NCBI RefSeq assembly: GCF_014195655.1
Contig: NZ_JACICD010000002.1
Location: 62,001-126,000, forward strand
Direction of reading: 5' to 3'
Source of the DNA: Ancylobacter tetraedralis
GTDB taxonomy: Bacteria > Pseudomonadota > Alphaproteobacteria > Rhizobiales > Xanthobacteraceae
DNA length: 64,000 nt
A program made the position numbers and the translations under genes. Below, piece after piece: positions 16,419-24,387 of this stretch (its first letter is position 1; the number at the start of each line of letters is the position of its first letter). The notes under the pieces were generated by a model. The model did no database searches. It was not told the DNA's origin and saw only the letters and a program-made list of their open reading frames with translations.

Positions 16419-16434
16419 TGGCACATTGATTGCA
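16419..16434 (+). promoter_or_regulatory. Sigma-54 (RpoN) promoter of the Nit1C operon
   Basis: TGGCAC-N5-TTGCA matches the -24/-12 consensus, with GG at 16420-16421 and GC at 16432-16433 separated by exactly 10 bp. Transcription should begin near 16445, about 48 bp before the first gene. Sigma-54 control is usual for nitrogen-starvation genes, and these gene families are named for a nitrogen-starvation response. Confidence 0.82.
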
Positions 16435-16492
16435 ATTCCAGATGGCGTGGCCCGGCAGCGCTGCCGGCCCCGTTTCACTTGAGGAGAGCGAC

Positions 16493-16975
16493 ATGGCCAC
16501 CATCACCGTCCCCGCCCATCAGAAGGGCGACGTTCTGGTCGATTTCGAGGACAAGAAGTTCGAGGACGTCAAAGCCGCCCCCGGCGAGAAGGCGCTCATC
16601 ACCTTTCACACCGTCGCCTTCGAGGGCTCGATCGGCCTCGTCAACCTGCTGCAGGCCTCGCGCCTGATCCAGAAGGGGTTCGAGACCTCGGTTCTGCTCT
16701 ATGGCCCCGGTGTCACGCTCGGCGTGCAGCGCGGCTTCCCCAAGCTCGGCGACGAGGCCTTTCCCGGCCACCTGAACTTCAACAACCGCATCGAGAAGAT
16801 CCTCAATGACGGCGGCAAGGTCTATGCCTGCCGCTTCGCCCTGCAGGCGCTGTACGGGCATGGCGAGGGCGCGCTGATCCCCGGCATCATCCCGGTCAGC
16901 CCGCTCGACGTGCTCGACATCATCCTCCTGCACCGCCGCGACAACGCCTTCATCCTCGATACCTGGACGCTCTGA
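16493..16975 (+). CDS. MSMEG_0572/sll0783-family nitrogen-starvation protein
   Basis: This is a 160-residue soluble protein with no signal peptide or membrane segment. The sequence ([20 protein letters not shown], then [20 protein letters not shown]) resembles a DsrE-like fold. I recognise it as the small protein that opens Nit1C nitrilase clusters, called nitB in cyanide-assimilating Pseudomonas. Its biochemical role is unknown. The start is the ATG at 16493 behind GAGGAGAG. It is the first gene after the sigma-54 promoter and 35 bp ahead of the nitrilase gene. Confidence 0.85.
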   Translation: MATITVPAHQKGDVLVDFEDKKFEDVKAAPGEKALITFHTVAFEGSIGLVNLLQASRLIQKGFETSVLLYGPGVTLGVQRGFPKLGDEAFPGHLNFNNRIEKILNDGGKVYACRFALQALYGHGEGALIPGIIPVSPLDVLDIILLHRRDNAFILDTWTL

Positions 16976-17010
16976 GCGTCCGGGTCCCCACCGCATCCGA
17001 GGAGACTGCA

Positions 17011-18081
17011 ATGGCCGGAAAGAGAATCGCGGAAAAACGGGTCGTGCGCGTCGGCGCGGTGCAGATCGCGCCCGACCTCGATAGCCTGGAGGGCACGCTC
17101 ACCCGCGTGCTCGCCGCGCTGGACGAGGCGGCGGGCAAGGGCGCGGAGCTCGTGGTGTTTCCCGAGACCTTCGTGCCCTGGTACCCCTATTTCTCCTTTG
17201 TCCTGCCCCCGGTTCTCACCGGCGCGGAACATCTTCGGCTCTATGAGAATGCGGTGGTCGTGCCCGGCCCGGTGACCGAGGCGGTGGCGGCCAGCGCCCG
17301 CCGCCTCGGCGTCGTGGTGGTGCTGGGGGTGAACGAGCGCGACCATGGCTCGCTCTACAACACCCAGCTGGTGTTCGACGCCGACGGCACGCTGGCCCTC
17401 AAGCGCCGCAAGCTCACCCCGACCTTCCATGAGCGGATGATCTGGGGCCAGGGCGACGGCGCGGGGCTGAAGGTGGTCGACACCGCGGTCGGCCGGGTCG
17501 GCGCGCTGGCCTGCTGGGAGCACTACAATCCCCTCGCCCGCTACGCCCTGATGGCGCAGCACGAGGAAATCCACGTCGCGCAGTTTCCCGGCTCGCTGGT
17601 CGGGCCGATCTTCGCCGAGCAGATCGAGGTGACGATCCGCCACCACGCGCTGGAATCGGGCTGCTTCGTGGTGAATTCCACCGGCTGGCTCACCGACGAG
17701 CAGATCGCCCGCATCTCCCCCGACGAAAAGCTGCGCCGCGCCCTGACCGGCGGCTGCATGAGCGCGATCATCTCGCCCGAGGGCAGCCATGTGGTGCCCC
17801 CGCTGACCTCCGGCGAGGGCATCCTCCTCGCCGATCTCGACATGGCGCTGATCACCAAGCGCAAGCGGATGATGGATTCGGTCGGCCATTACGCCCGGCC
17901 GGAACTGCTCAGCCTCAATCTCGACAACCGGCCGGCTGTGCCCATGCAGCAGGCCGCTCCCTCCTTCACCAGCTACGGGAGTGCGACCGATGAAACCGAT
18001 GGATCCGGCGACCGATCTTCAGCCGATGCCGACCGAGCATCTGATCAACGAGTTGCAGTCCTACGGGGTGCGGCTCGTTGA
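17011..18081 (+). CDS. Nit1-type nitrilase
   Basis: This 356-residue enzyme of the carbon-nitrogen hydrolase superfamily hydrolyses nitriles to carboxylate and ammonia. The catalytic triad is visible: E52 in [14 protein letters not shown]134 in [15 protein letters not shown] and C168 in [15 protein letters not shown]. It belongs to the Nit1C group, whose Pseudomonas member (NitC) is required for growth on cyanide, probably acting on a cyanide-derived nitrile. The C-terminus runs about 30 residues past the expected family end. That tail is low-complexity ([20 protein letters not shown]), and its coding sequence overlaps the radical SAM gene by 92 bp. A lost stop codon or frameshift is possible. 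Confidence 0.9.
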   Translation: MAGKRIAEKRVVRVGAVQIAPDLDSLEGTLTRVLAALDEAAGKGAELVVFPETFVPWYPYFSFVLPPVLTGAEHLRLYENAVVVPGPVTEAVAASARRLGVVVVLGVNERDHGSLYNTQLVFDADGTLALKRRKLTPTFHERMIWGQGDGAGLKVVDTAVGRVGALACWEHYNPLARYALMAQHEEIHVAQFPGSLVGPIFAEQIEVTIRHHALESGCFVVNSTGWLTDEQIARISPDEKLRRALTGGCMSAIISPEGSHVVPPLTSGEGILLADLDMALITKRKRMMDSVGHYARPELLSLNLDNRPAVPMQQAAPSFTSYGSATDETDGSGDRSSADADRASDQRVAVLRGAAR

Positions 18082-19141
18082 TCCGGCGGCCGGCGCGCCC
18101 TCGCGACGCGGCGGTGCCGGCCCGTCGGACCACAAGGCGATCACCCTCGACGGCATGACCGTCATGGTGCCGGTGCACACCGCGCCGGCCTTCGAGAGCC
18201 CGTATCTGGTGGAAAAGCCGGATGCCTTCGGCCGCAGCCGCATCAGCCGCGACGGACTGGTGCTGGGCGAGGTATCGTTTCCGCTGCAGCCGAAATTCTA
18301 CGGGCTGAGCACCGCCGAGGGCATCCCCTATTCCAGGATCGCCGTGCTGCATGGCCGCGATGTGCTGGCGACCACGGTGCTGCAGACCTGCATCCGCTAC
18401 CAGAGCCGCACCAAGACCTGCCAGTTCTGCGCCATCGGCCAGTCGCTGGCGGCGGGCCGCACCATCGAACGCAAGACCCCGGCCCAGCTGGCGGAAGTGG
18501 CGAAAGCCGCCGTGGAGCTGGACGGCGTCAAGCACATGGTGATGACCACCGGCACGCCGCCGGGCAAGGACCGCGGCGCAGCCCTCCTCACCGAGAGCGC
18601 GGCGGCGGTGAAGGCGGCGGTGAACCTGCCCATCCAGGTGCAGTGCGAGCCCCCGGACGACGATGCGTGGTTCGCCCGCATGTTCGACGCCGGCGCCGAC
18701 GCGCTCGGCATGCATCTGGAAGCCTGCACCGAGGAGGTGCGCCATGCCATCATGCCAGGCAAGGCGCAGGTCTCGGTGGAGCGCTATTTCGAGGCTTTCG
18801 CGGCGGCCGTGCCGGTGTTCGGGCGGGGCCAGGTCTCCACCTACATCCTCGCCGGCCTCGGCGACACGCGCGAGGATATTCTCGGCGTGTGCGACCGGCT
18901 GACGCGGATGGGCGTCTACCCCTTCGTGGTGCCCTTCGTGCCGATCTCCGGCACGCCGCTGGAGAGCCACCCGACGCCCTCCCCCGCCTTCATGAATTCC
19001 ATCCTCGGTCCGCTCGCCGGCATGCTGCTGGCCACCGGGCTCAAATCCATCGATGCCAAGGCGGGCTGCGCCAAATGCGGCGCCTGCTCGGCACTCGCGA
19101 CCTATGAGCGGCGGGGAGTCGCGCCAGGGGCCTGTTCATGA
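17990..19141 (+). CDS. MSMEG_0568-family radical SAM protein
   Basis: This 383-residue protein of the Nit1C cluster (NitD-type) has an N-terminal domain of about 125 residues, then a radical SAM barrel. The putative cluster cysteines are C134, C144 and C147, a CX9CX2C pattern rather than the usual CX3CX2C. The C-terminus has C360, C363 and C366 (CAKCGAC), which may hold a second cluster. The reaction is unknown. I prefer the ATG at 17990, which has GGGAG at 17977-17981. A GTG at 17981 and an ATG at 17999 are alternatives. It overlaps the nitrilase 3' end by 92 bp and the acetyltransferase start by ATGA. Confidence 0.87.
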   Translation: MKPMDPATDLQPMPTEHLINELQSYGVRLVDPAAGAPSRRGGAGPSDHKAITLDGMTVMVPVHTAPAFESPYLVEKPDAFGRSRISRDGLVLGEVSFPLQPKFYGLSTAEGIPYSRIAVLHGRDVLATTVLQTCIRYQSRTKTCQFCAIGQSLAAGRTIERKTPAQLAEVAKAAVELDGVKHMVMTTGTPPGKDRGAALLTESAAAVKAAVNLPIQVQCEPPDDDAWFARMFDAGADALGMHLEACTEEVRHAIMPGKAQVSVERYFEAFAAAVPVFGRGQVSTYILAGLGDTREDILGVCDRLTRMGVYPFVVPFVPISGTPLESHPTPSPAFMNSILGPLAGMLLATGLKSIDAKAGCAKCGACSALATYERRGVAPGACS

Positions 19142-19713
19142 TGTTCGAACCCGTCCGTCCCTTCATCGCCGCCGACTTCCAGGTGAAATTCGCCACCGCG
19201 ACCTGGGAGCGGCGCTGCGCCGCGCAACTGCGCCGACAGGTGTTCTGCGCCGAGCAGGGCCTGTTCGGCGGCCGGGACGACCGCGACAGCCTCGATGACG
19301 TCGCCATCCCCATCGTCGCGCTGTCCATGCTCGGGGTGATGGCGGACGATGTGGTCGGCACGGTGCGCATCCATGAAGCCGAACCCGGCACCTGGTGGGG
19401 CTCGCGCCTCGCGGTGGCCGAGGACTATCGCAAGGTCGGAGCGTTGGGGGCGGCGCTCATCCGCCTCGCCGTCTCCTCCGCCCATGCGCGCGGCTGCACC
19501 CGCTTCCTCGCCCATGTGCAGAGCCAGAACAGCCTGCTGTTCCGACGGCTGCACTGGAACATCCTCGAGGAGACGGAGCTGCACGGCCGCGCGCATGTCC
19601 TCATGCAGGCGGACCTTGCCTTCTATCCCCCGATCGCCGACGCGGAGACCGGCTTCCACGCGCAGGCCCGCTCGGCGCTGGCCGGTTCGGCTTCGATGCG
19701 GAGGGCGGCCTGA
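19138..19713 (+). CDS. MSMEG_0567/sll0786-family GNAT N-acetyltransferase
   Basis: This 191-residue GNAT-fold acyltransferase is the NitE-type member of the cluster. The acetyl-CoA-binding region is near residues 90-115 (SRLAVAEDYRKVGALGAALI), and QNSLLFRRLHW fits the GNAT C-terminal motif. The amine substrate is unknown, and the cluster context suggests an intermediate of the operon's product. It starts at the ATG at 19138, overlapping the radical SAM stop as ATGA, which implies translational coupling. A second ATG follows at 19141. Confidence 0.86.
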   Translation: MMFEPVRPFIAADFQVKFATATWERRCAAQLRRQVFCAEQGLFGGRDDRDSLDDVAIPIVALSMLGVMADDVVGTVRIHEAEPGTWWGSRLAVAEDYRKVGALGAALIRLAVSSAHARGCTRFLAHVQSQNSLLFRRLHWNILEETELHGRAHVLMQADLAFYPPIADAETGFHAQARSALAGSASMRRAA

Positions 19714-19714
19714 C

Positions 19715-20719
19715 ATGAGCGGCTCGCCCTTTTCTGCCACCGCCTTCGAGGCCCTCGCCGCCGCGCTGCGCGGCTCGGCCGGCCTGATGGCCAAGGCCGA
19801 TATCGGCCTTGCCGCTGCCCGGCTTGGCCTTGGCGAGGGGTCCGCGATCCGGGTCGGCGACGATTGTGCGGCGATCCCCGACGGCGACGGCTTCCTGCTC
19901 CTCGCGATCGAGGGCTTCATGAACCGTTTCGTCGCCGGCGACCCGTGGTTTGCCGGCTGGTGCGGGATGATGGTCAACATTTCCGACATCGCCGCCATGG
20001 GCGGACGCCCGCTCGCCGTGGTCGACGCGGTGTGGGCGGATGGCGAGGAGGGGGCCGCACCGGTGCTGGACGGGCTGCGCGCCGCCTCCCAGCGCTTCGG
20101 CGTGCCGATTGTCGGCGGCCATACCAATCTCTCCACCGATCGCGGCCAGCTCTCGGTGGCCATTCTCGGCCGCGCGAAAAAGCTGCTCACCTCCTTCGAC
20201 GCCCGCCCGGGCGAGACGCTGATCGCCGCCATCGACCTGCGCGGGCGCTACCGCGAACCCTTCTCCAACTGGGAAGCCGCCACCGAGGCCCCCGCCGAGC
20301 GGCTGCGCGGCGATCTGGAACTGCTGCCCTTCATCGCGGAAAGCGGGCTCTCCCGCGCCGCCAAGGATATCAGCCAGGGCGGCGTGGTCGGCACGAGCGC
20401 CATGCTGGCGGAAGCCTCCGGCGTCGGCGTCGAGATCGAGCTTTCCCGCGTGCCCGCGCCGGAGGGGGTGGACCCGGCCCGCTGGCTGATGAGCTTCCCC
20501 AGCTACGGCTACCTCATCTGCGCCCAGCCGGCCCATGTGCCGGCCATCCTCGCCGCCTTCGAGGCGCGCGGTATCGCCAGCGCCGCCATCGGCACCCTCA
20601 CCGCCGATCGCCGCGTCACCGTGGTGAATGGCGGGGCGCGCGAGACCATCTGGGATTTCGCCACCCGCCCGCTCATCGGCTGCGGGCCGACCACCGCGCC
20701 GCGGGAGGATGCGGCATGA
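19715..20719 (+). CDS. sll0787-family AIR synthase-like protein
   Basis: This 334-residue PurM/SelD-like protein begins one base after the acetyltransferase stop. Landmarks of the ATP-binding PurM fold are VGDDCAAIPDGDGF, MVNISDIAAMGGRPLAVVDA and IVGGHTNLSTDRGQLSVA. KDISQGGVVGTSAMLAE is also present. Relatives (PurM, SelD, ThiL, HypE) use ATP to phosphorylate or activate a carbonyl, amide or carboxyl oxygen. The substrate in Nit1C clusters (NitF) is not known. It overlaps the glycosyltransferase start by ATGA. Confidence 0.87.
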   Translation: MSGSPFSATAFEALAAALRGSAGLMAKADIGLAAARLGLGEGSAIRVGDDCAAIPDGDGFLLLAIEGFMNRFVAGDPWFAGWCGMMVNISDIAAMGGRPLAVVDAVWADGEEGAAPVLDGLRAASQRFGVPIVGGHTNLSTDRGQLSVAILGRAKKLLTSFDARPGETLIAAIDLRGRYREPFSNWEAATEAPAERLRGDLELLPFIAESGLSRAAKDISQGGVVGTSAMLAEASGVGVEIELSRVPAPEGVDPARWLMSFPSYGYLICAQPAHVPAILAAFEARGIASAAIGTLTADRRVTVVNGGARETIWDFATRPLIGCGPTTAPREDAA

Positions 20720-21885
20720 GACGCGATCCCAGCCCGAATCTGCGCATCGCCATCCTCGCCCATTCCACCAATCCGCGCGGCGGCGTGGTGCACGCGCTGG
20801 AACTCGCCGACGCGCTGACCCGCCTCGGCCATGAAGCGGTTGTGCATGCACCGGACGCCAAGGGCGCCGGCTTCTTCCGCCCCACCCGGTGCGGCACGGT
20901 GAGCGTGCCGGCTTCGCCCGTCGGGACGGATATCGCCGAGATGGTGAGCATTCGAATAGCCGACTATGTAAATTACTTCGAAACTCCGGCCCACCGCCGC
21001 TTCGACGTGTTTCACGCGCAGGACGGCATTTCCGGCAACGCGCTGGCTGTACTGAAGGCGCGCGGGCGGATCTCCGGCTTCGCGCGCACCGTGCACCATG
21101 TCGATACCTTCGCCGATCCCGCTTTGATGGCCCTGCAGCGGCAGGCGATCATCGCCGCCGACCGGCACTTCGTGGTCAGCCGGCTCTGGCAGGATCTGCT
21201 GTTCGAGACGTTCGAGGCGCGCCCGACGCTGGTCGGCAATGGCGTGGACCGGCAGCGTTTCTCCCCCCTGCCGGATGGAAGGGAAACCGCGCTCGCCGCC
21301 GGGCTCGGCGTCGGGACCGGGCCGATCGTGCTCAGCGTCGGCGGTGTGGAGGCGCGCAAGAACACGCTGCGTATCCTTGAGGCCTTCGTCGCGCTGCGGG
21401 CGCTGCACCCGAGCGCGCAGCTGGTCATCGCCGGCGGCGCCTCGGTGCTCGACCACCAATCCTATCAGCAGCTTTTCGCCGCCGCACTGCAGACGAGCGG
21501 GCTGCCCGACGGGGCGGTGGTCATCACCGGGCCGCTGCCGCAGGCCGACATGCCCGCGCTGTATCGGCTCGCCCATGCGCTCGCCTTCCCCTCGGTGACG
21601 GAAGGCTTCGGCCTCGTCGCGCTGGAGGCGATGGCCTGCGGGGTGCCGGTGGTGGTCTCGCACATCCTGCCCTTCACCGAGCATATCGGCGCGGACGAGG
21701 CGGTGTGGTGTGATCCGACGAATTCCGGCTCGATCGCCAACGCGCTTGCCGCCGCGCTCGATCCCTCCCTCGCGGCGCGCCTTGCCGCGCAGGGCCCGGT
21801 GGTCGCCGCCCGTCATGACTGGACGGCCACCGCCCGCGCCCATCTCGCCGTCTATGAAAGCCTCGCGGAGCCCCTCCATGCCTGA
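20716..21885 (+). CDS. MSMEG_0565-family GT4 glycosyltransferase
   Basis: This 389-residue GT-B-fold glycosyltransferase has an acceptor-side N-terminal domain starting LRIAILAHSTNPRGGVVHAL. The donor-side C-terminal domain carries VLSVGGVEARKNTLRILEAF and the family EX7E motif in TEGFGLVALEAMACGVPVVV. It has no signal or membrane helix. A glycosyltransferase in a nitrilase operon is hard to explain by nitrile hydrolysis alone and points to synthesis or modification of a small molecule. It overlaps the next gene by 8 bp. Confidence 0.87.
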   Translation: MRRDPSPNLRIAILAHSTNPRGGVVHALELADALTRLGHEAVVHAPDAKGAGFFRPTRCGTVSVPASPVGTDIAEMVSIRIADYVNYFETPAHRRFDVFHAQDGISGNALAVLKARGRISGFARTVHHVDTFADPALMALQRQAIIAADRHFVVSRLWQDLLFETFEARPTLVGNGVDRQRFSPLPDGRETALAAGLGVGTGPIVLSVGGVEARKNTLRILEAFVALRALHPSAQLVIAGGASVLDHQSYQQLFAAALQTSGLPDGAVVITGPLPQADMPALYRLAHALAFPSVTEGFGLVALEAMACGVPVVVSHILPFTEHIGADEAVWCDPTNSGSIANALAAALDPSLAARLAAQGPVVAARHDWTATARAHLAVYESLAEPLHA

Positions 21886-22165
21886 AATGACCTTCACCAT
21901 TCGCTGGCCGGACGGAACGCGGGAGCACTGCTATTCGCCCTCGCTGGTCATCAAGGACTATCTCTCCCCCGGCGCCAGCTACTCCTTAGCCGACTTCCTT
22001 GGTCGCAGCCGCGAAGCCTTGACCATCGCCAGTGATCGGGTCGCGGCGCGCTATGGCTTTGCCTGCTCGCGCGCGCTCGGCCAGCTCGCCCGGCTGGAAG
22101 CGGCCGGCGGCACCTTTTCCACCCATCCCGATGCGCGCGTCGTCGTCGAATCCTTCGACGCGTGA
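21878..22165 (+). CDS. MSMEG_0570-family nitrogen-starvation protein
   Basis: This 95-residue soluble protein begins MPEMTFTIRWPDG. It has no cofactor motif; the segment SPSLVIKDYLSPGASYSLAD and two nearby cysteines near the middle are the main visible features. It matches the small conserved protein found between the glycosyltransferase and oxidoreductase of Nit1C clusters (NitG-type). Its function is unknown. It overlaps the upstream glycosyltransferase by 8 bp and precedes the oxidoreductase by 30 bp. Confidence 0.82.
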   Translation: MPEMTFTIRWPDGTREHCYSPSLVIKDYLSPGASYSLADFLGRSREALTIASDRVAARYGFACSRALGQLARLEAAGGTFSTHPDARVVVESFDA

Positions 22166-22195
22166 TCGCGCGCGCCCGACACCGGAGCGCAAGTC

Positions 22196-23461
22196 ATGAA
22201 CGAGAACCAGATCCAGCATTACCCGGTCGTGATCGTCGGCGGCGGTCAGGCCGGCCTGTCGACCAGCCATTTCCTGCAGCAGCAGGGCATCGATCACCTC
22301 GTCTTCGAGAAGCACACGGCCATGCATGCCTGGAGCACGCAGCGCTGGGACAATTTCTGCCTGGTCACGCCGAACTGGCAATGCGCCCTGCCCGGCCATT
22401 CCTATGCCGGCAACGATCCGCACGGCTTCATGAAGAAGGACGAGATCCTCGACTACCTCAAAGGCTTCCGCGCCAAGGTCGAGCCACCCATCCGCGAGGG
22501 CGTCGCGGTGCGCCGCGTCAGCCCACGCGCCGCGGGCGGCTTCCTCGTCTCCACCACGGCGGGCGAGGTGAGCGCCGATAATGTGGTGGTCGCCTCGGGC
22601 GGCTATCACGAACCGATCGTGCCGCGCATGGCCGAGCGGCTGCCGGCCTCGATCACGCAGATCCATTCCGCGCAGTACCGCCATGCCGGCCAGCTGCCCG
22701 AGGGCGCGGTGCTGGTGGTGGGGTCCGGCCAGTCTGGCGCGCAGATCGCCGAGGACCTGCATCTGGAAGGGCGCAAGGTGTTCCTCGCGGTGGGCAACGC
22801 GCCGCGCTGCGCCCGCTTCTATCGCGGCCGCGACGTCGTCACCTGGCTGGCCGACATGGGCTATTACGACATGGCGGTCGAACAGCACCCGCTGCGCGAG
22901 GGCGTTCGCGACAACACCAACCACTACGTCACCGGCCGCGACGGCGGGCGCGACATCGACCTGCGCAAATTCGCCCGCGAGGGCATGGAACTGTTCGGCG
23001 TGCTGCGCGACTATGACGGCGCCGGGCTGATCTTCGACACCAACCTCGCCCAGACGCTCGACGACGCCGACCGGACCTATAACGGCATCAACGCGGCGAT
23101 CGACAAATACATTGCCGAGAACGCCATCGACGCGCCGCCACCCTCGGTCTACGAGCCCGTCTGGCAGCCGGCCGGCGAGCGCGGCACGCTCGATCTTGCT
23201 GCCTCCGGCATTACCTCCATCGTCTGGTGCATCGGCTTCAAGCCGGATTTCCGCTGGCTCGACGCGCCGGTGTTCAACGGCGCCGGCCATCCCCAGCACC
23301 GGCGCGGCATCACCCAGCGCGAGGGCGTCTATTTCATTGGGCTGCCCTGGCTGCACACCTGGGGCTCCGGCCGCTTCGGCAGCGTCGGGCGCGACGCGGA
23401 ATTCATCGTCGACCACATCGCCACGCGGGCGGCGCGCGGGCGCGAGGACAGCGCGGCATGA
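22196..23461 (+). CDS. MSMEG_0569-family flavin-dependent oxidoreductase
   Basis: This 421-residue flavoprotein of the Nit1C cluster (NitH-type) is related to class B flavin monooxygenases. It has the FAD-binding [17 protein letters not shown] (residues 11-27) and the NAD(P)H-binding [16 protein letters not shown] near residue 178. A C-terminal [20 protein letters not shown] block follows. It may hydroxylate or oxidise an N- or C-centre of the operon's product, which is inference. Its stop overlaps the next ATG (ATGA). Confidence 0.88.
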   Translation: MNENQIQHYPVVIVGGGQAGLSTSHFLQQQGIDHLVFEKHTAMHAWSTQRWDNFCLVTPNWQCALPGHSYAGNDPHGFMKKDEILDYLKGFRAKVEPPIREGVAVRRVSPRAAGGFLVSTTAGEVSADNVVVASGGYHEPIVPRMAERLPASITQIHSAQYRHAGQLPEGAVLVVGSGQSGAQIAEDLHLEGRKVFLAVGNAPRCARFYRGRDVVTWLADMGYYDMAVEQHPLREGVRDNTNHYVTGRDGGRDIDLRKFAREGMELFGVLRDYDGAGLIFDTNLAQTLDDADRTYNGINAAIDKYIAENAIDAPPPSVYEPVWQPAGERGTLDLAASGITSIVWCIGFKPDFRWLDAPVFNGAGHPQHRRGITQREGVYFIGLPWLHTWGSGRFGSVGRDAEFIVDHIATRAARGREDSAA

Positions 23462-24381
23462 ACGCGATTATCCCCCCGCCCCTCACCATGCCGTTCCCCC
23501 TTCCGCACACACGCGGCGTGCCTCACGGCGAGCCGCGTCTGCTGGAGGAGACCGTGCGGCTCGGCATGCCGCAGCTGGCACTCGGCGGCCTGTCGGAGGG
23601 CTGGCTGCTGAAGGATCTCGGGCACCGCCACTGGATGATGCTGGCGGCGATGGCCGGGCGGACGGTTCCCGATTTTCGCGACATCGACGGCGCGCCGGTC
23701 TATGCCGCCTTCTCGGCGCTGGCGATCCGCGATGCGCGCTTCGCGGAGCTTGGCGAGAATGACGTGCTCGCCATCCGCTCGTCCATCGCCCGGATCTCGC
23801 GGACGCAATGCGCCAGCCGCCATGTCCTGAGCCGCGCCGGCGAGGCGATGGGCACGGTGGAGCTGGTCTCCGCCTTCGTGCGGCGCGGCGCGGGCGGGGG
23901 CAACCACCAGGTGGCTCGGGTGGCGCTGGAGGGCTTCCCGCCCCCCGCCGCCGCATCCTCCGCCCCATCCACCGCGACGCCCGCCAACAGCCTCGCGGAT
24001 CGGGCGGCCGCCCTGCGCGCGCGTCGGCTCGAGCACTATTTCGGCTTCGACCTCGCGGCCGCGGCGGGTGAGGCCGACCCGTTCATCGAGATAGACCCCT
24101 GCCCGGCGCAGGATTTCAACGGCGCCGGCTTTCTTTACTTTGCCAGCTTCGTTTCCTTCATCGATCGCGCCGAATGGCACTTTGACGGAAGGCAGGCACC
24201 GCGCGCGGCAACACTGCGGCGGGACGTGTTCTTTCATGCCAATGCCGATCCGGGCGAGCGGGTGCGGGTGCGCTGGCTCGGACAGCGGCGCGGCGACGGG
24301 CGGCTCGCCCATCATTGCCGGCTGGAGCGGATGAGCGACGGCACCCGCCTCGCCGAGGCCTTCACCCTGCGCGCGGTGTAA
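23458..24381 (+). CDS. Pnap_2097/LnmK-like double-hotdog biosynthetic protein
   Basis: This 307-residue protein consists of two hotdog-like halves joined by an Ala/Pro-rich linker (about residues 160-178). Recognisable segments are LGMPQLALGGLSEGWLLKDL in the first half and FIEIDPCPAQDFNGAGFLYF in the second. The second half resembles the LnmK family of acyltransferase/decarboxylases, which act on acyl-CoA and carrier-protein-bound acyl groups. In this setting it may release or transfer an acyl group on a cluster intermediate. Its ATGA overlap with the oxidoreductase ties it to the operon as the ninth gene. Confidence 0.75.
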   Translation: MNAIIPPPLTMPFPLPHTRGVPHGEPRLLEETVRLGMPQLALGGLSEGWLLKDLGHRHWMMLAAMAGRTVPDFRDIDGAPVYAAFSALAIRDARFAELGENDVLAIRSSIARISRTQCASRHVLSRAGEAMGTVELVSAFVRRGAGGGNHQVARVALEGFPPPAAASSAPSTATPANSLADRAAALRARRLEHYFGFDLAAAAGEADPFIEIDPCPAQDFNGAGFLYFASFVSFIDRAEWHFDGRQAPRAATLRRDVFFHANADPGERVRVRWLGQRRGDGRLAHHCRLERMSDGTRLAEAFTLRAV

Positions 24382-24387
24382 GCCACC

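Larger units (their letters stand above)
16099..16492. other. Divergent regulatory region between mocR and the Nit1C operon
   Basis: This 394-bp region is more A/T-rich than its surroundings, mainly at 16355-16440. It holds four copies of a TTGA(A/C)TGTA motif and a perfect sigma-54 promoter, listed separately. I see no small gene here. The part from about 16200 to 16350 shows nothing I can assign. Confidence 0.7.
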
